NCBI GenBank assembly: GCA_904420015.1
Contig: CAJFTS010000028.1
Coordinates: forward strand, 1 to 42,439
DNA length: 42,439 bases
Source of the DNA: an uncultured Clostridia bacterium
Lineage (GTDB): Bacteria; Bacillota; Clostridia; Oscillospirales; Acutalibacteraceae
Direction: 5' to 3'
Numbering within the stretch: the stretch's first letter is position 1; each line of letters starts with the position of its first letter. Position numbers and translations under genes: made by a program. Positions 21,881 to 31,163 of the stretch are shown here, piece by piece. Under the pieces are notes generated by a model that saw only the letters and a list, made by a program, of their open reading frames with translations, did no database searches and was not told the origin of the DNA.

Positions 21881-23857
21881 GTGAACTGTGACAAAGCCGA
21901 GGTATTGGGCGATCTTCGCTATTTGAAGCTGCTGGCAAAGGAATACCCTTCCATTCAGTCGGCCTCTACCGAAATCATCAACCTACAGGCCATTCTGGGC
22001 CTTCCCAAGGGAACCGAGCATTTTATGAGCGACCTGCACGGGGAATACGAAGCCTTCGAGCACATCCTCAACAACTGCTCGGGGGTCATCCGGGAAAAGG
22101 TGGACATCCTTTTCGCCAATTCCATGTCCAAGCTCGACCGGGCGGTTCTTTCCACCTTGATCTATTACCCTCATCAGAAGCTCGAGGAAGTCAAGAAAAC
22201 GGTGACCGACCTAAATGAATGGTACCGGCTGACCCTGCATCGGATGATCGACGTCTGCCGACTGGTGGCGTCTAAATACACCCGTTCGAAGGTGCGAAAA
22301 CTGCTGCCGCCGGATTTTCAGTTTATCATTGACGAGCTGCTGCACACCAATTACGAGATTAAGAACAAGGAGCAGTACTACGAGAGCATCATCCAGAGCA
22401 TTGTGGACCTGGACCGGGCGGACGCCTTTATCGAGGCGCTGGCCGGGCTGATTAAGCGGCTGGTGGTGGACCGGCTGCACATTGTCGGGGACATCTACGA
22501 CCGGGGCCCCCGGCCCGACATTATTATGGAACGGCTGATGGGGCATCACTGCGTGGACATCCAGTGGGGCAACCACGACATCCTCTGGATGGGGGCGGCG
22601 GCCGGAAGCGCGGCGTGCATCGCAAACGTCCTCAACAATTCCATGCAGTACAGCAATCTCGACGTGATTGAGAACGCCTACGGCATCAACCTGCGGCCTC
22701 TGGCGGTATTTGCCCAGGAAACCTACCACTACTCGGCCTGTTTTGCGCCCAAGAACGCCAAGGACGAAAAGAAATACAGCCCCAAGGACCTGCGGCTGGT
22801 CTCCAAGATGCACAAGGCGATTTTGGTCATCCAGTTTAAGCTGGAAGGGCAGATCATCAAACGGCATCCGGAATTCCAGATGGAGGAGCGGCTGCTGCTT
22901 GACAAGGTGGATTACCAAAACGGCACGGTGACCATTGGGGAGAAAACCTATCCGCTCAAGGACTTCCAGTTCCCCACCATCGACCCCAAGGATCCCTACG
23001 CCCTGACCGAGGAAGAGGAAAGCGTGGTCGAGCAGCTCATCTCCTCCTTTAAGGGGAGCGAGAAGCTCCAGCGGCACACCCGGTTCCTCTATTCGGAGGG
23101 CGGGCTGTACAAATGCTTCAACGGCAACCTGCTCTACCACGGCTGCATCCCCTTCCATGAGGACGGCAACTTCATGGAATTCCAGCTGGGCGGGGAACGC
23201 CTTGCAGGCAAGCGGCTGGTGGACTATGCGGAGGAAGTGGCGCGGCAGGGCTATTACAGCCGCCCCGGCAGCCCGCAAAAGCGGTACGGGGAGGATTTTC
23301 TTTGGTTTTTATGGTGCGGGAAAAATTCCCCTCTCTTCGGCCGGCTGCGGATGGCCACCTTTGAGCGGATGCTCATTGCGGACGAATCCACCTGGCTGGA
23401 GCCGAAAAACGCCTATTACAAGCTGACCCAGCAAAAGGAAATCTGCGAAAAGATTCTAACCGAGTTCGGCCTGGGCGACAAGCCCTATTCCCACATCATC
23501 AACGGCCACATTCCGGTGCGCTCCCGGGACGGGGAGAATCCGGTGCGGGCCGACGGCAAGCTCATCGTCATCGACGGCGGCTTCTGCAAAGCCTATCAGA
23601 AGGCCACCGGTATCGCCGGCTACACCCTGTTTTACAACTCCTACGGGATGCGGCTGGCCTCCCACGAGCCCTTCGATTCCACCGTTTCCGCCATATCGCA
23701 GAATAAGGACATCCTTTCCACCTCGGTGGTCTACGAAACGGCCCAGCACCGCATCTTGGTACAGGAGACGGATACGGGCGCGGAGCTTTCGGCCAAGATC
23801 GCGGATTTAAAGCGGCTGCTGGCCGCGTATATGCTCGGCGTCATCAAGGAAGACTAA
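21881..23857 (+). CDS. fbp: Fructose-1,6-bisphosphatase, class III
   Basis: 658 residues. GTG 21881 is chosen because GGGAGG lies eight bases upstream; a TTG five codons earlier overlaps that site. It hydrolyses fructose-1,6-bisphosphate in gluconeogenesis. This is the Firmicute-specific class with a metallophosphatase core: FMSDLHGEYEAFEHIL, DIYDRGPRPD, WGNHDILWMGAA, and INGHIPV near the C-terminus. Length agrees with the Bacillus enzyme (about 670). It is on the same strand 18 bases after folK and could be co-transcribed with it. Confidence 0.96.
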   Translation: MNCDKAEVLGDLRYLKLLAKEYPSIQSASTEIINLQAILGLPKGTEHFMSDLHGEYEAFEHILNNCSGVIREKVDILFANSMSKLDRAVLSTLIYYPHQKLEEVKKTVTDLNEWYRLTLHRMIDVCRLVASKYTRSKVRKLLPPDFQFIIDELLHTNYEIKNKEQYYESIIQSIVDLDRADAFIEALAGLIKRLVVDRLHIVGDIYDRGPRPDIIMERLMGHHCVDIQWGNHDILWMGAAAGSAACIANVLNNSMQYSNLDVIENAYGINLRPLAVFAQETYHYSACFAPKNAKDEKKYSPKDLRLVSKMHKAILVIQFKLEGQIIKRHPEFQMEERLLLDKVDYQNGTVTIGEKTYPLKDFQFPTIDPKDPYALTEEEESVVEQLISSFKGSEKLQRHTRFLYSEGGLYKCFNGNLLYHGCIPFHEDGNFMEFQLGGERLAGKRLVDYAEEVARQGYYSRPGSPQKRYGEDFLWFLWCGKNSPLFGRLRMATFERMLIADESTWLEPKNAYYKLTQQKEICEKILTEFGLGDKPYSHIINGHIPVRSRDGENPVRADGKLIVIDGGFCKAYQKATGIAGYTLFYNSYGMRLASHEPFDSTVSAISQNKDILSTSVVYETAQHRILVQETDTGAELSAKIADLKRLLAAYMLGVIKED

Positions 23858-23881
23858 ATATACAAATTTATATTTGGGCCC

Positions 23882-23910
23882 TTTACTTTTCAAAATGCCG
23901 ATGCTATAAT
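23882..23910 (+). promoter_or_regulatory. Promoter of rpsO
   Basis: TTTACT (23882-23887) and TATAAT (23905-23910) with a 17-base spacer. The expected transcript starts near 23917 and has a leader of about 110 bases. Confidence 0.75.
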
Positions 23911-23916
23911 GAGACG

Positions 23917-24028
23917 GTTACTTTTGACCCATTTCGCAGCCGACGGGTTTTTGCCCCGTTTTCCGGGGAATTTCACCTACCGCGCGCTTCGATTTCGGGC
24001 GAATTTTAGAAAGAGGTGTATGTTTGCT
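23917..24028 (+). promoter_or_regulatory. Structured rpsO leader, possible S15 autoregulation site
   Basis: The leader contains CCCCG/CGGGG (23954-23968) and a GCGCGCTTCGATTTCGGGC-type stem-loop region ending near the AGAGGTG site. S15 leaders are often folded and bound by S15; the class cannot be assigned by eye. Confidence 0.35.
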
Positions 24029-24295
24029 ATGATGCTCAAGGAAGAAAAACAGGCTGTTATCGTCGACAATGCCCGCCATGAAGGGGACACCGGTTCTCCC
24101 GAGGTCCAGATCGCCATTCTCACCAAGAGAATCAACGATCTGACCGAACACCTGAAGGTACACAAGAAGGACCACCATTCCCGCCGCGGCCTTTTGAAGA
24201 TGGTTGGTCACCGCCGCAATCTGCTCAATTACCTGATGAAGAAGGATATCGAACGGTATCGCGCCGTCATTGAGAAGTTGGGCATCCGCAAGTAA
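24029..24295 (+). CDS. rpsO: 30S ribosomal protein S15
   Basis: 88 residues from ATG 24029. ATGs at 24020 and 24032 are alternatives; 24029 gives the normal family length and a workable distance (12 bases) from GAGG. Signature: [47 protein letters not shown] and [12 protein letters not shown]. It binds 16S rRNA in the platform of the small subunit. The rpsO-pnp order is conserved in many bacteria. Confidence 0.97.
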   Translation: MMLKEEKQAVIVDNARHEGDTGSPEVQIAILTKRINDLTEHLKVHKKDHHSRRGLLKMVGHRRNLLNYLMKKDIERYRAVIEKLGIRK

Positions 24296-24306
24296 GGCAG
24301 CTTTGG

Positions 24307-24345
24307 GAGGCAGGCGCAATTTGCGCCTGCCTCATGTTGCTTTTG
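24307..24345 (+). terminator. Intrinsic terminator/attenuator between rpsO and pnp
   Basis: Perfect 13-bp stem GAGGCAGGCGCAA (24307-24319) with 24321-24333, one-base loop, then a loose T-rich tail. pnp probably depends partly on readthrough since no clear promoter was found after it. Confidence 0.8.
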
Positions 24346-24389
24346 TTCTTTCCCCTTTACCCGCCTGTCCACCGGAGTACGGAAGCGAT

Positions 24390-24447
24390 TTTAGCAGTAA
24401 AACGAGCGCTTGAGGGGGTTCCCTGAAACGCTGGTTTCATTGCTAAA
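24390..24447 (+). promoter_or_regulatory. Long extended hairpin in the pnp leader
   Basis: TTTAGCAGTAAAAC (24390-24403) pairs with GTTTCATTGCTAAA (24434-24447) at 13 of 14 positions including one wobble. Inside it AGCG/CGCT (24405-24408, 24429-24432) and AGGG/CCCT (24413-24416, 24421-24424) extend the helix to a GGTT loop. The structure ends 49 bases before pnp. In E. coli a pnp-leader hairpin cut by RNase III mediates PNPase autoregulation; this one could play the same part. Confidence 0.6.
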
Positions 24448-24496
24448 TGCGCGCCGGCCTCCACGACTGAAATTCTTATTTGGAGGAATTGCATCT

Positions 24497-26683
<2,187 letters not shown>

Positions 26684-26704
26684 GGATTCGGTTGATGTAA
26701 GGAA

Positions 26705-26752
26705 GGGCCGGATGTCAGAACGCTGTCTGGCATCCGGCCCCTTTTGTTTTTT
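26705..26752 (+). terminator. Intrinsic terminator of pnp
   Basis: GGGCCGGATG (26705-26714) pairs with CATCCGGCCC (26731-26740), with CAGA/TCTG continuing inside, then CTTTTGTTTTTT. Confidence 0.9.
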
Positions 26753-26879
26753 CGCGCATGACCCGCCTTTGGGCGGGAAGGCTAAAAAAGAAACCCGATC
26801 AAGGCGATTTTTGCATCAGGCTCGGCCGGCCGGTGGCGGCCTAGCTTACGGATTTATCACCGGAGAAACGGCGGATGGT

Positions 26880-28133
26880 ATGGAAAGAAAGACGTTGCCC
26901 AATGGATTGACGGTGGTGTTCGAGCCCATCTCCTTTTTCCGCTCGGCCTCCTTCGGCATCTGGGTGCGCTGCGGCTCCCAGTACGAGGGGGCGGAGGAAA
27001 ACGGGGCCTCCCACTTTATCGAGCATATGGTATTCAAGGGGACCAAGGACCTGTCGGCCATGGACATTGCGGTGAAAACCGACCTGTTCGGCGGCCAGGT
27101 CAACGCCTACACCACCAAGGAATACACCTGCTTTTACGCCCACACCCTGAGCACCCACGCCCCAGAAGCCTTCGAAATGCTCTGCGACATGGTGGCAAAC
27201 CCCCGCTTTGACGAACGGGATGTGGAAACCGAGCGGGGGGTGATCCTCGACGAAATCGCCATGTACGAGGACAGCGCCGACGATGTAGCGGCCGACCTGC
27301 TGTATGCGGGCGTATGGCCGGGGATGCCTCTGAGCCGTCCGATCCTGGGCACGGCTAAGACGGTTTCGGCGCTGACGGCCTCGCAGCTGAGGGCCTTTCA
27401 TCGGGAGCATTACACCCCCAACCACCTGGTCGTTTCCGTCTGCGGCCATTTCGACCGGGCAGCCTTTTGGGAGATCATCCAGCGGTATTTCGGCGGCCAA
27501 GCGCCCGGCGCGCCGGTTCTCGGACCGGAATGCGGGATTTGGACCCCCTGCCTCTCCCTGCGGGAGAAGGATTTTGAACAGACGGCGCTGCTTTTCGGGC
27601 TTCCGGGCCTGCCCATGGGGGATGAAGGGCGGTTTGCGCTGGCGGTCTTTTCCAACATTGCGGGGGCCAACGCCTCCTCCCGCCTGTTTCAGCGGCTGCG
27701 GGAGGAGCTGGGGCTGGTCTACTCGGTCTACTCCTACCACGCGGCCCACGCGGGGGCGGGAATCTTTGGGGTGGCGCTGACGGTGACGCCCGACTGCGAG
27801 GAGCAGGCCATCGAAGAAACCCTTCGGATCCTGCGCGGGATGAAGGATTCCCTGACCCAGGAGGAGCTGACCCGCAGCAAGGAACAGCTGAAAGCCGGAC
27901 TTGTGATGAACGGGGAGGGCATCTCCGCCCGGTGCGGCAACGCGGCCAGGGGACTTTTGCTGGAAGGGCACATCCGCACCGAAGACGAGCTGATCGGGAT
28001 TGTGGACGGGATGACCCTCGAACAGGTGGCGCAGGCGGCCGAACGGGTGCTCGACTTTCAGCAGCTGGCTCTGTCGGCGGCGGGGCGGGTAAAAAGCAAG
28101 GAGATTTACCAAAGCCTGATTGACGGGCGGTAA
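26880..28133 (+). CDS. M16-family zinc peptidase (MlpA/YmxG type)
   Basis: 417 residues from ATG 26880 (MERKTLPNGLTVVFEP), where family homology begins; the ribosome binding site is poor, and the frame is open upstream without homology. The inverted zinc motif H45-F-I-E48-H49 is intact, followed by ERGVILDEIAMYED with the third ligand. The second M16 domain contains the usual R/Y motif (ANASSRLFQRLREELGLVYSVYS). B. subtilis encodes a relative (mlpA/ymxG) downstream of pnpA, so the position is conserved. Role probably cytoplasmic peptide processing. Confidence 0.93.
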   Translation: MERKTLPNGLTVVFEPISFFRSASFGIWVRCGSQYEGAEENGASHFIEHMVFKGTKDLSAMDIAVKTDLFGGQVNAYTTKEYTCFYAHTLSTHAPEAFEMLCDMVANPRFDERDVETERGVILDEIAMYEDSADDVAADLLYAGVWPGMPLSRPILGTAKTVSALTASQLRAFHREHYTPNHLVVSVCGHFDRAAFWEIIQRYFGGQAPGAPVLGPECGIWTPCLSLREKDFEQTALLFGLPGLPMGDEGRFALAVFSNIAGANASSRLFQRLREELGLVYSVYSYHAAHAGAGIFGVALTVTPDCEEQAIEETLRILRGMKDSLTQEELTRSKEQLKAGLVMNGEGISARCGNAARGLLLEGHIRTEDELIGIVDGMTLEQVAQAAERVLDFQQLALSAAGRVKSKEIYQSLIDGR

Positions 28134-28148
28134 TGGGAAGGGTATACT
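28120..28148 (+). promoter_or_regulatory. Promoter of proBA
   Basis: TTGACG (28120-28125), 17-base spacer, TATACT (28143-28148). The -35 lies inside the last codons of the M16 gene. Confidence 0.8.
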
Positions 28149-28188
28149 AAACAAAACCCAATTCATTTAAAAGGGGACTCAAGGAAGC

Positions 28189-28986
28189 ATGGGACAGGAA
28201 TTACAGGACGCACGGCGCATTGTGGTGAAGGTGGGAACCTCCACCCTCACCCACGAAAGCGGAAAGCTCAACTTCCGGCAAATTGAACGGATTGTGCGGG
28301 TGCTGTCCGATTTGAAGAACGCCGGCCGGGAAATCATCCTGGTAAGCTCGGGTGCCATCGCGGTAGGCGTCGGAAAGCTGGGGCTCCAAAGGCGTCCCTC
28401 CGACGTAGGCGGCAGGCAGGCGGCCGCGGCGGTGGGCCAGTGCGAGCTGATGTTTACATACGACAAGCTTTTTTCCGAATACGGGCAGATCGTCTCCCAG
28501 GTGCTGCTGACCAGGGACGACATCGACGACAAAGAGCGCTGCCACAACGTGGCCAACACCTTTGCCCGGCTTTTGGATATGGGGGCGCTCCCCATCGTCA
28601 ACGAAAACGACACGGTGGCGGTGGATGAGCTGATCGGCATCAATTTCGGCGACAACGATTCTTTGTCCGCCATCGTGGCAAAGCTGGTGCAGGCGGACGC
28701 ATTGGTGATCCTCACCGACATCGACGGGCTTTACACCGCCGACCCGCACAAGCACCCGGACGCCAAGCGGATCCCGCGGGTGGAACGCATCGACGATTCG
28801 GTCAAGGCTTTGGCGGGCGGGGTCGGCTCCTCCCGGGGTACGGGCGGGATGATTACGAAGATCAGCGCCGCCGAGATTGCCACCGCCGCCGGGATCCCCA
28901 CGGTGATTATCGCCGGGGAAACGCCCCAGCTTTTATACGACCTGTTTGAAGGAAAAGAGGCGGGCACCATCTTTTGTGCCGGATAG
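28189..28986 (+). CDS. proB: Glutamate 5-kinase
   Basis: 265 residues, ATG 28189 with an AAGGA site. It phosphorylates glutamate, the first step of proline synthesis. Amino-acid-kinase motifs: IVVKVGTSTLTHESGKL, VSSGAIAVGVGKL, NENDTVAVDEL, FGDNDSLSAIVAKL, LTDIDGLYTADP and GTGGMITKISAAEIAT. The C-terminal PUA domain of the longer form is absent, as in many Firmicutes. proA follows 28 bases later. Confidence 0.97.
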   Translation: MGQELQDARRIVVKVGTSTLTHESGKLNFRQIERIVRVLSDLKNAGREIILVSSGAIAVGVGKLGLQRRPSDVGGRQAAAAVGQCELMFTYDKLFSEYGQIVSQVLLTRDDIDDKERCHNVANTFARLLDMGALPIVNENDTVAVDELIGINFGDNDSLSAIVAKLVQADALVILTDIDGLYTADPHKHPDAKRIPRVERIDDSVKALAGGVGSSRGTGGMITKISAAEIATAAGIPTVIIAGETPQLLYDLFEGKEAGTIFCAG

Positions 28987-29014
28987 CCGGTACTATTTTA
29001 TAGGGGGGAACCAT

Positions 29015-30259
29015 ATGTATGATTTGAACACCTTGGGAAAAAAGGCCAAGTCCGCTTCCCGTATCCTGGCGGTAACCGGGACGGCGGCGAAAAACGCCGC
29101 TCTGGAGGCGGTTGCCGACGCCCTTCTTTCCCACACCGACGAAATCCTCGCTGCCAACGAGAAGGATCTGGAGGCTGGAAAGGCCGCCGGGCTGCGGGAA
29201 TCGCTTCTCGACCGGCTGGCGCTCAGCCGGGAACGGATCGCCGGTATGGCCGGCGGCGTGCGCAAGGTTGCGGCGCTCCCCGACCCGGTGGGGCAGCTTG
29301 TGGAGGGGCATACCCTGCCAAACGGCATCCAGCTTTCCAAGGTGCGGGTCCCTATGGGGGTCATCGGCATCATCTATGAGGCCCGGCCCAACGTGACCTC
29401 GGATGCGGCGGCCCTCTGCCTGAAGGCGGGCAATGCGGTCATCCTGCGGGGCGGCAAGGAAGCCTTCCAGTCGAATAAGGCCATCACTAAGGTCATGCGG
29501 GAGGCGCTGTGTGCCGCCGGCCTTCCCCAGGACAGCGTGGCGCTGGTGGAGGATACCTCCCGGGAGACGGCCACGGCATTGATGAAGCTCAACGAATACT
29601 TAGACGTGCTCATCCCCCGGGGCGGCGGCGGGCTCATCCGCTCGGTGGTGGAGAACGCCACGGTTCCGGTCATCGAAACGGGGACGGGCAACTGCCACAT
29701 TTACGTGGAGGGCAGCGCCGACCTGCAAATGGCGGCGGACATTGTCTTGAATGCCAAAACCCAGCGCCCCTCCGTCTGCAATGCGGCGGAAAGCCTGCTG
29801 GTGGACGCATCCATTGCCGAGAAGGCGCTGCCGGTCATTGCCGCGAAGCTCTCTCAAAAGCAGGTGCAGCTGCGGGGCTGCCCGCAGACCTGCCGGATCC
29901 TGCCCCAGGCGGTGCCCGCTACCGAGGCCGACTACGACACGGAATTCCTCGATTACATCCTCTCGGTAAAGGTGGTCGCCGGCGTGGAGGAGGCGGTCGC
30001 CCACATCAACGCCCACGGCACCGGCCACAGCGAATGCATCGTCACCAAACGCTACGACGCCGCCCAGCAGTTTACCGCCGGGGTGGACGCGGCGGCGGTG
30101 TATGTAAACGCTTCCACCCGGTTCACCGATGGGGAGGAATTCGGCCTGGGGGCGGAAATCGGGATTTCTACCCAGAAGCTCCATGCCCGCGGCCCCATGG
30201 GCCTTTTGGAGCTGACCTCCACCAAATACATTCTGCGGGGGAACGGACAGATCCGCTGA
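29015..30259 (+). CDS. proA: Glutamate-5-semialdehyde dehydrogenase (gamma-glutamyl phosphate reductase)
   Basis: 414 residues from ATG 29015, behind AGGGGGG. It reduces glutamyl-5-phosphate with NADPH. The catalytic cysteine is C255 in QRPSVCNAAESLL. Other motifs: MGVIGIIYEARPNVTSDAAAL, RGGKEAFQSNKAI, IPRGGGGLIRSVV, HINAHGTGHSE and RFTDGEEFGLGAEIGISTQKLHARGPMGL. The product length is normal for the family. Forms a two-gene operon with proB. Confidence 0.97.
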   Translation: MYDLNTLGKKAKSASRILAVTGTAAKNAALEAVADALLSHTDEILAANEKDLEAGKAAGLRESLLDRLALSRERIAGMAGGVRKVAALPDPVGQLVEGHTLPNGIQLSKVRVPMGVIGIIYEARPNVTSDAAALCLKAGNAVILRGGKEAFQSNKAITKVMREALCAAGLPQDSVALVEDTSRETATALMKLNEYLDVLIPRGGGGLIRSVVENATVPVIETGTGNCHIYVEGSADLQMAADIVLNAKTQRPSVCNAAESLLVDASIAEKALPVIAAKLSQKQVQLRGCPQTCRILPQAVPATEADYDTEFLDYILSVKVVAGVEEAVAHINAHGTGHSECIVTKRYDAAQQFTAGVDAAAVYVNASTRFTDGEEFGLGAEIGISTQKLHARGPMGLLELTSTKYILRGNGQIR

Positions 30260-30290
30260 CCCCCGCTCTTCCCGAAAAGGAGGGTCTTTT

Positions 30291-30968
30291 ATGGCGGCCT
30301 TTGCCCGTTGCGGCCTTCCGAAACCAAGACGTCGAAAAGCTCCGCGTATTGCGGGGCTTTTTCTCTTGGTTTCGGCGGCGGCGGTTCTCTTTTCCCTTCT
30401 CCCGCCGGTCTGTTCCTCTTTCGGCGGGCTCTTCGACCATTCCGAGCTGCGCGCCCAGCTGGAAGAGCTGTTGGCGCCGGCCGTTATGGTGGATCCGGAG
30501 CCCTTCGGCGACCTTACGCAGGCCGATCCCCTCGCCCTGACGGAAATCGCGCTGCGGGCGGCCCTCCTGGCCTCTTCCGACCCCTCCCCTTTGACCGACG
30601 ACAGCGGCCGCATCATCCTTTCCTTCGACCTGGTCAAGGAAAAGGGGGCCGCCCTCTTTGGGGAAGGAATAACGCTGACCCCGGCCTCCATTACCAGCGG
30701 GAGCACAACCTTTGAATACGTCGAGGCGGAAAACGGCTACCATATCCCCCATGTGGCCCAGGCCGGGTATTTTGTGCCGCAGGTGACCAGCGTCCGGGCG
30801 AGCGGCGGGGTCTACACAGCCGAGGTCGCCTGCATTTCTACCGCGGCGGGCGGATACCAGCGGGACAGCGAGGGGAACACCATCCCTCCCGCCCCCCAAA
30901 AGACCATGGTCTATACGCTGGTAAAGCAGGGGGACTCCTTCCGGATTACCGGGCTTGCGGCAACGTGA
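30291..30968 (+). CDS. Membrane-anchored protein of unknown function
   Basis: 225 residues, ATG 30291 with a strong AAGGAGG site. A basic N-terminus (KPRRRKAPRIAG) and a single TM (about residues 22-42) suggest a type II anchor with the rest outside. I recognise no domain in the remaining 180 residues; the end VYTLVKQGDSFRITGLAAT looks like a beta-strand-rich domain. The first 30 codons coincide with a large RNA hairpin (30318-30375). No later Met is a plausible start before residue 65. Confidence 0.7.
   Translation: MAAFARCGLPKPRRRKAPRIAGLFLLVSAAAVLFSLLPPVCSSFGGLFDHSELRAQLEELLAPAVMVDPEPFGDLTQADPLALTEIALRAALLASSDPSPLTDDSGRIILSFDLVKEKGAALFGEGITLTPASITSGSTTFEYVEAENGYHIPHVAQAGYFVPQVTSVRASGGVYTAEVACISTAAGGYQRDSEGNTIPPAPQKTMVYTLVKQGDSFRITGLAAT
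30318..30375 (+). terminator. Nested terminator-like hairpin overlapping the start of a gene
   Basis: Outer perfect 12-bp arms CCGAAACCAAGA (30318-30329) and TCTTGGTTTCGG (30364-30375) enclose an 11-bp stem (30335-30345 with 30351-30361, one G-T pair) that ends in TTTTT. The inner stem has the form of an intrinsic terminator for proBA, but it lies inside the next gene. Confidence 0.6.
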
Positions 30969-31006
30969 TCCGGCCTAGCGTAAGCCTGCGAAAATGGGCC
31001 GGACGG

Positions 31007-31047
31007 TTCCCATCCTGGCACGGGTGTGGTATACTAGCTTGTATACC
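31007..31047 (+). promoter_or_regulatory. Promoter of the esterase gene with an operator-like palindrome
   Basis: TTCCCA (31007-31012), 17-base spacer, TATACT (31030-31035). A perfect palindrome GGTATAC-N6-GTATACC (31028-31034 and 31041-31047) covers the -10 box and the expected start point, a good place for a repressor. Confidence 0.65.
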
Positions 31048-31146
31048 TGCCGCAATCCGCCGCAGGGCGGCGGGGCGGCAAGGATGGATGGTTCCCGCCC
31101 GAATGGGGCCGGGCTGTAGCAGGCCGGGTTCGGGCGTTTGAATTTT
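31048..31146 (+). promoter_or_regulatory. Structured leader of the esterase gene, possible attenuator
   Basis: Hairpin 1 has outer arms TGCCGC/GCGGCA (31048-31053, 31075-31080) and inner CCGCCGC/GCGGCGG (31057-31063, 31067-31073). Hairpin 2 has outer arms CGCCCGAA/TTCGGGCG (31096-31103, 31129-31136) followed by TTTGAATTTT, which looks like a terminator 18 bases before the start codon. Confidence 0.5.
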
Positions 31147-31163
31147 ACAAGGATGTGAAGAAA

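Noticed and set aside
22211-23278. Minus-strand open frame (355 residues) opposite fbp
   Set aside because: Composition is that of the complement of a conserved gene; no domain or start signal.
23862-23880. AAATATA/TATATTT hairpin after fbp as terminator
   Set aside because: Stem has only A-T pairs and no T-tract; it lies next to the rpsO promoter and is too weak.
26841-28166. Minus-strand open frame (441 residues) opposite the M16 peptidase gene
   Set aside because: No family features; the plus strand has an intact HxxEH peptidase.
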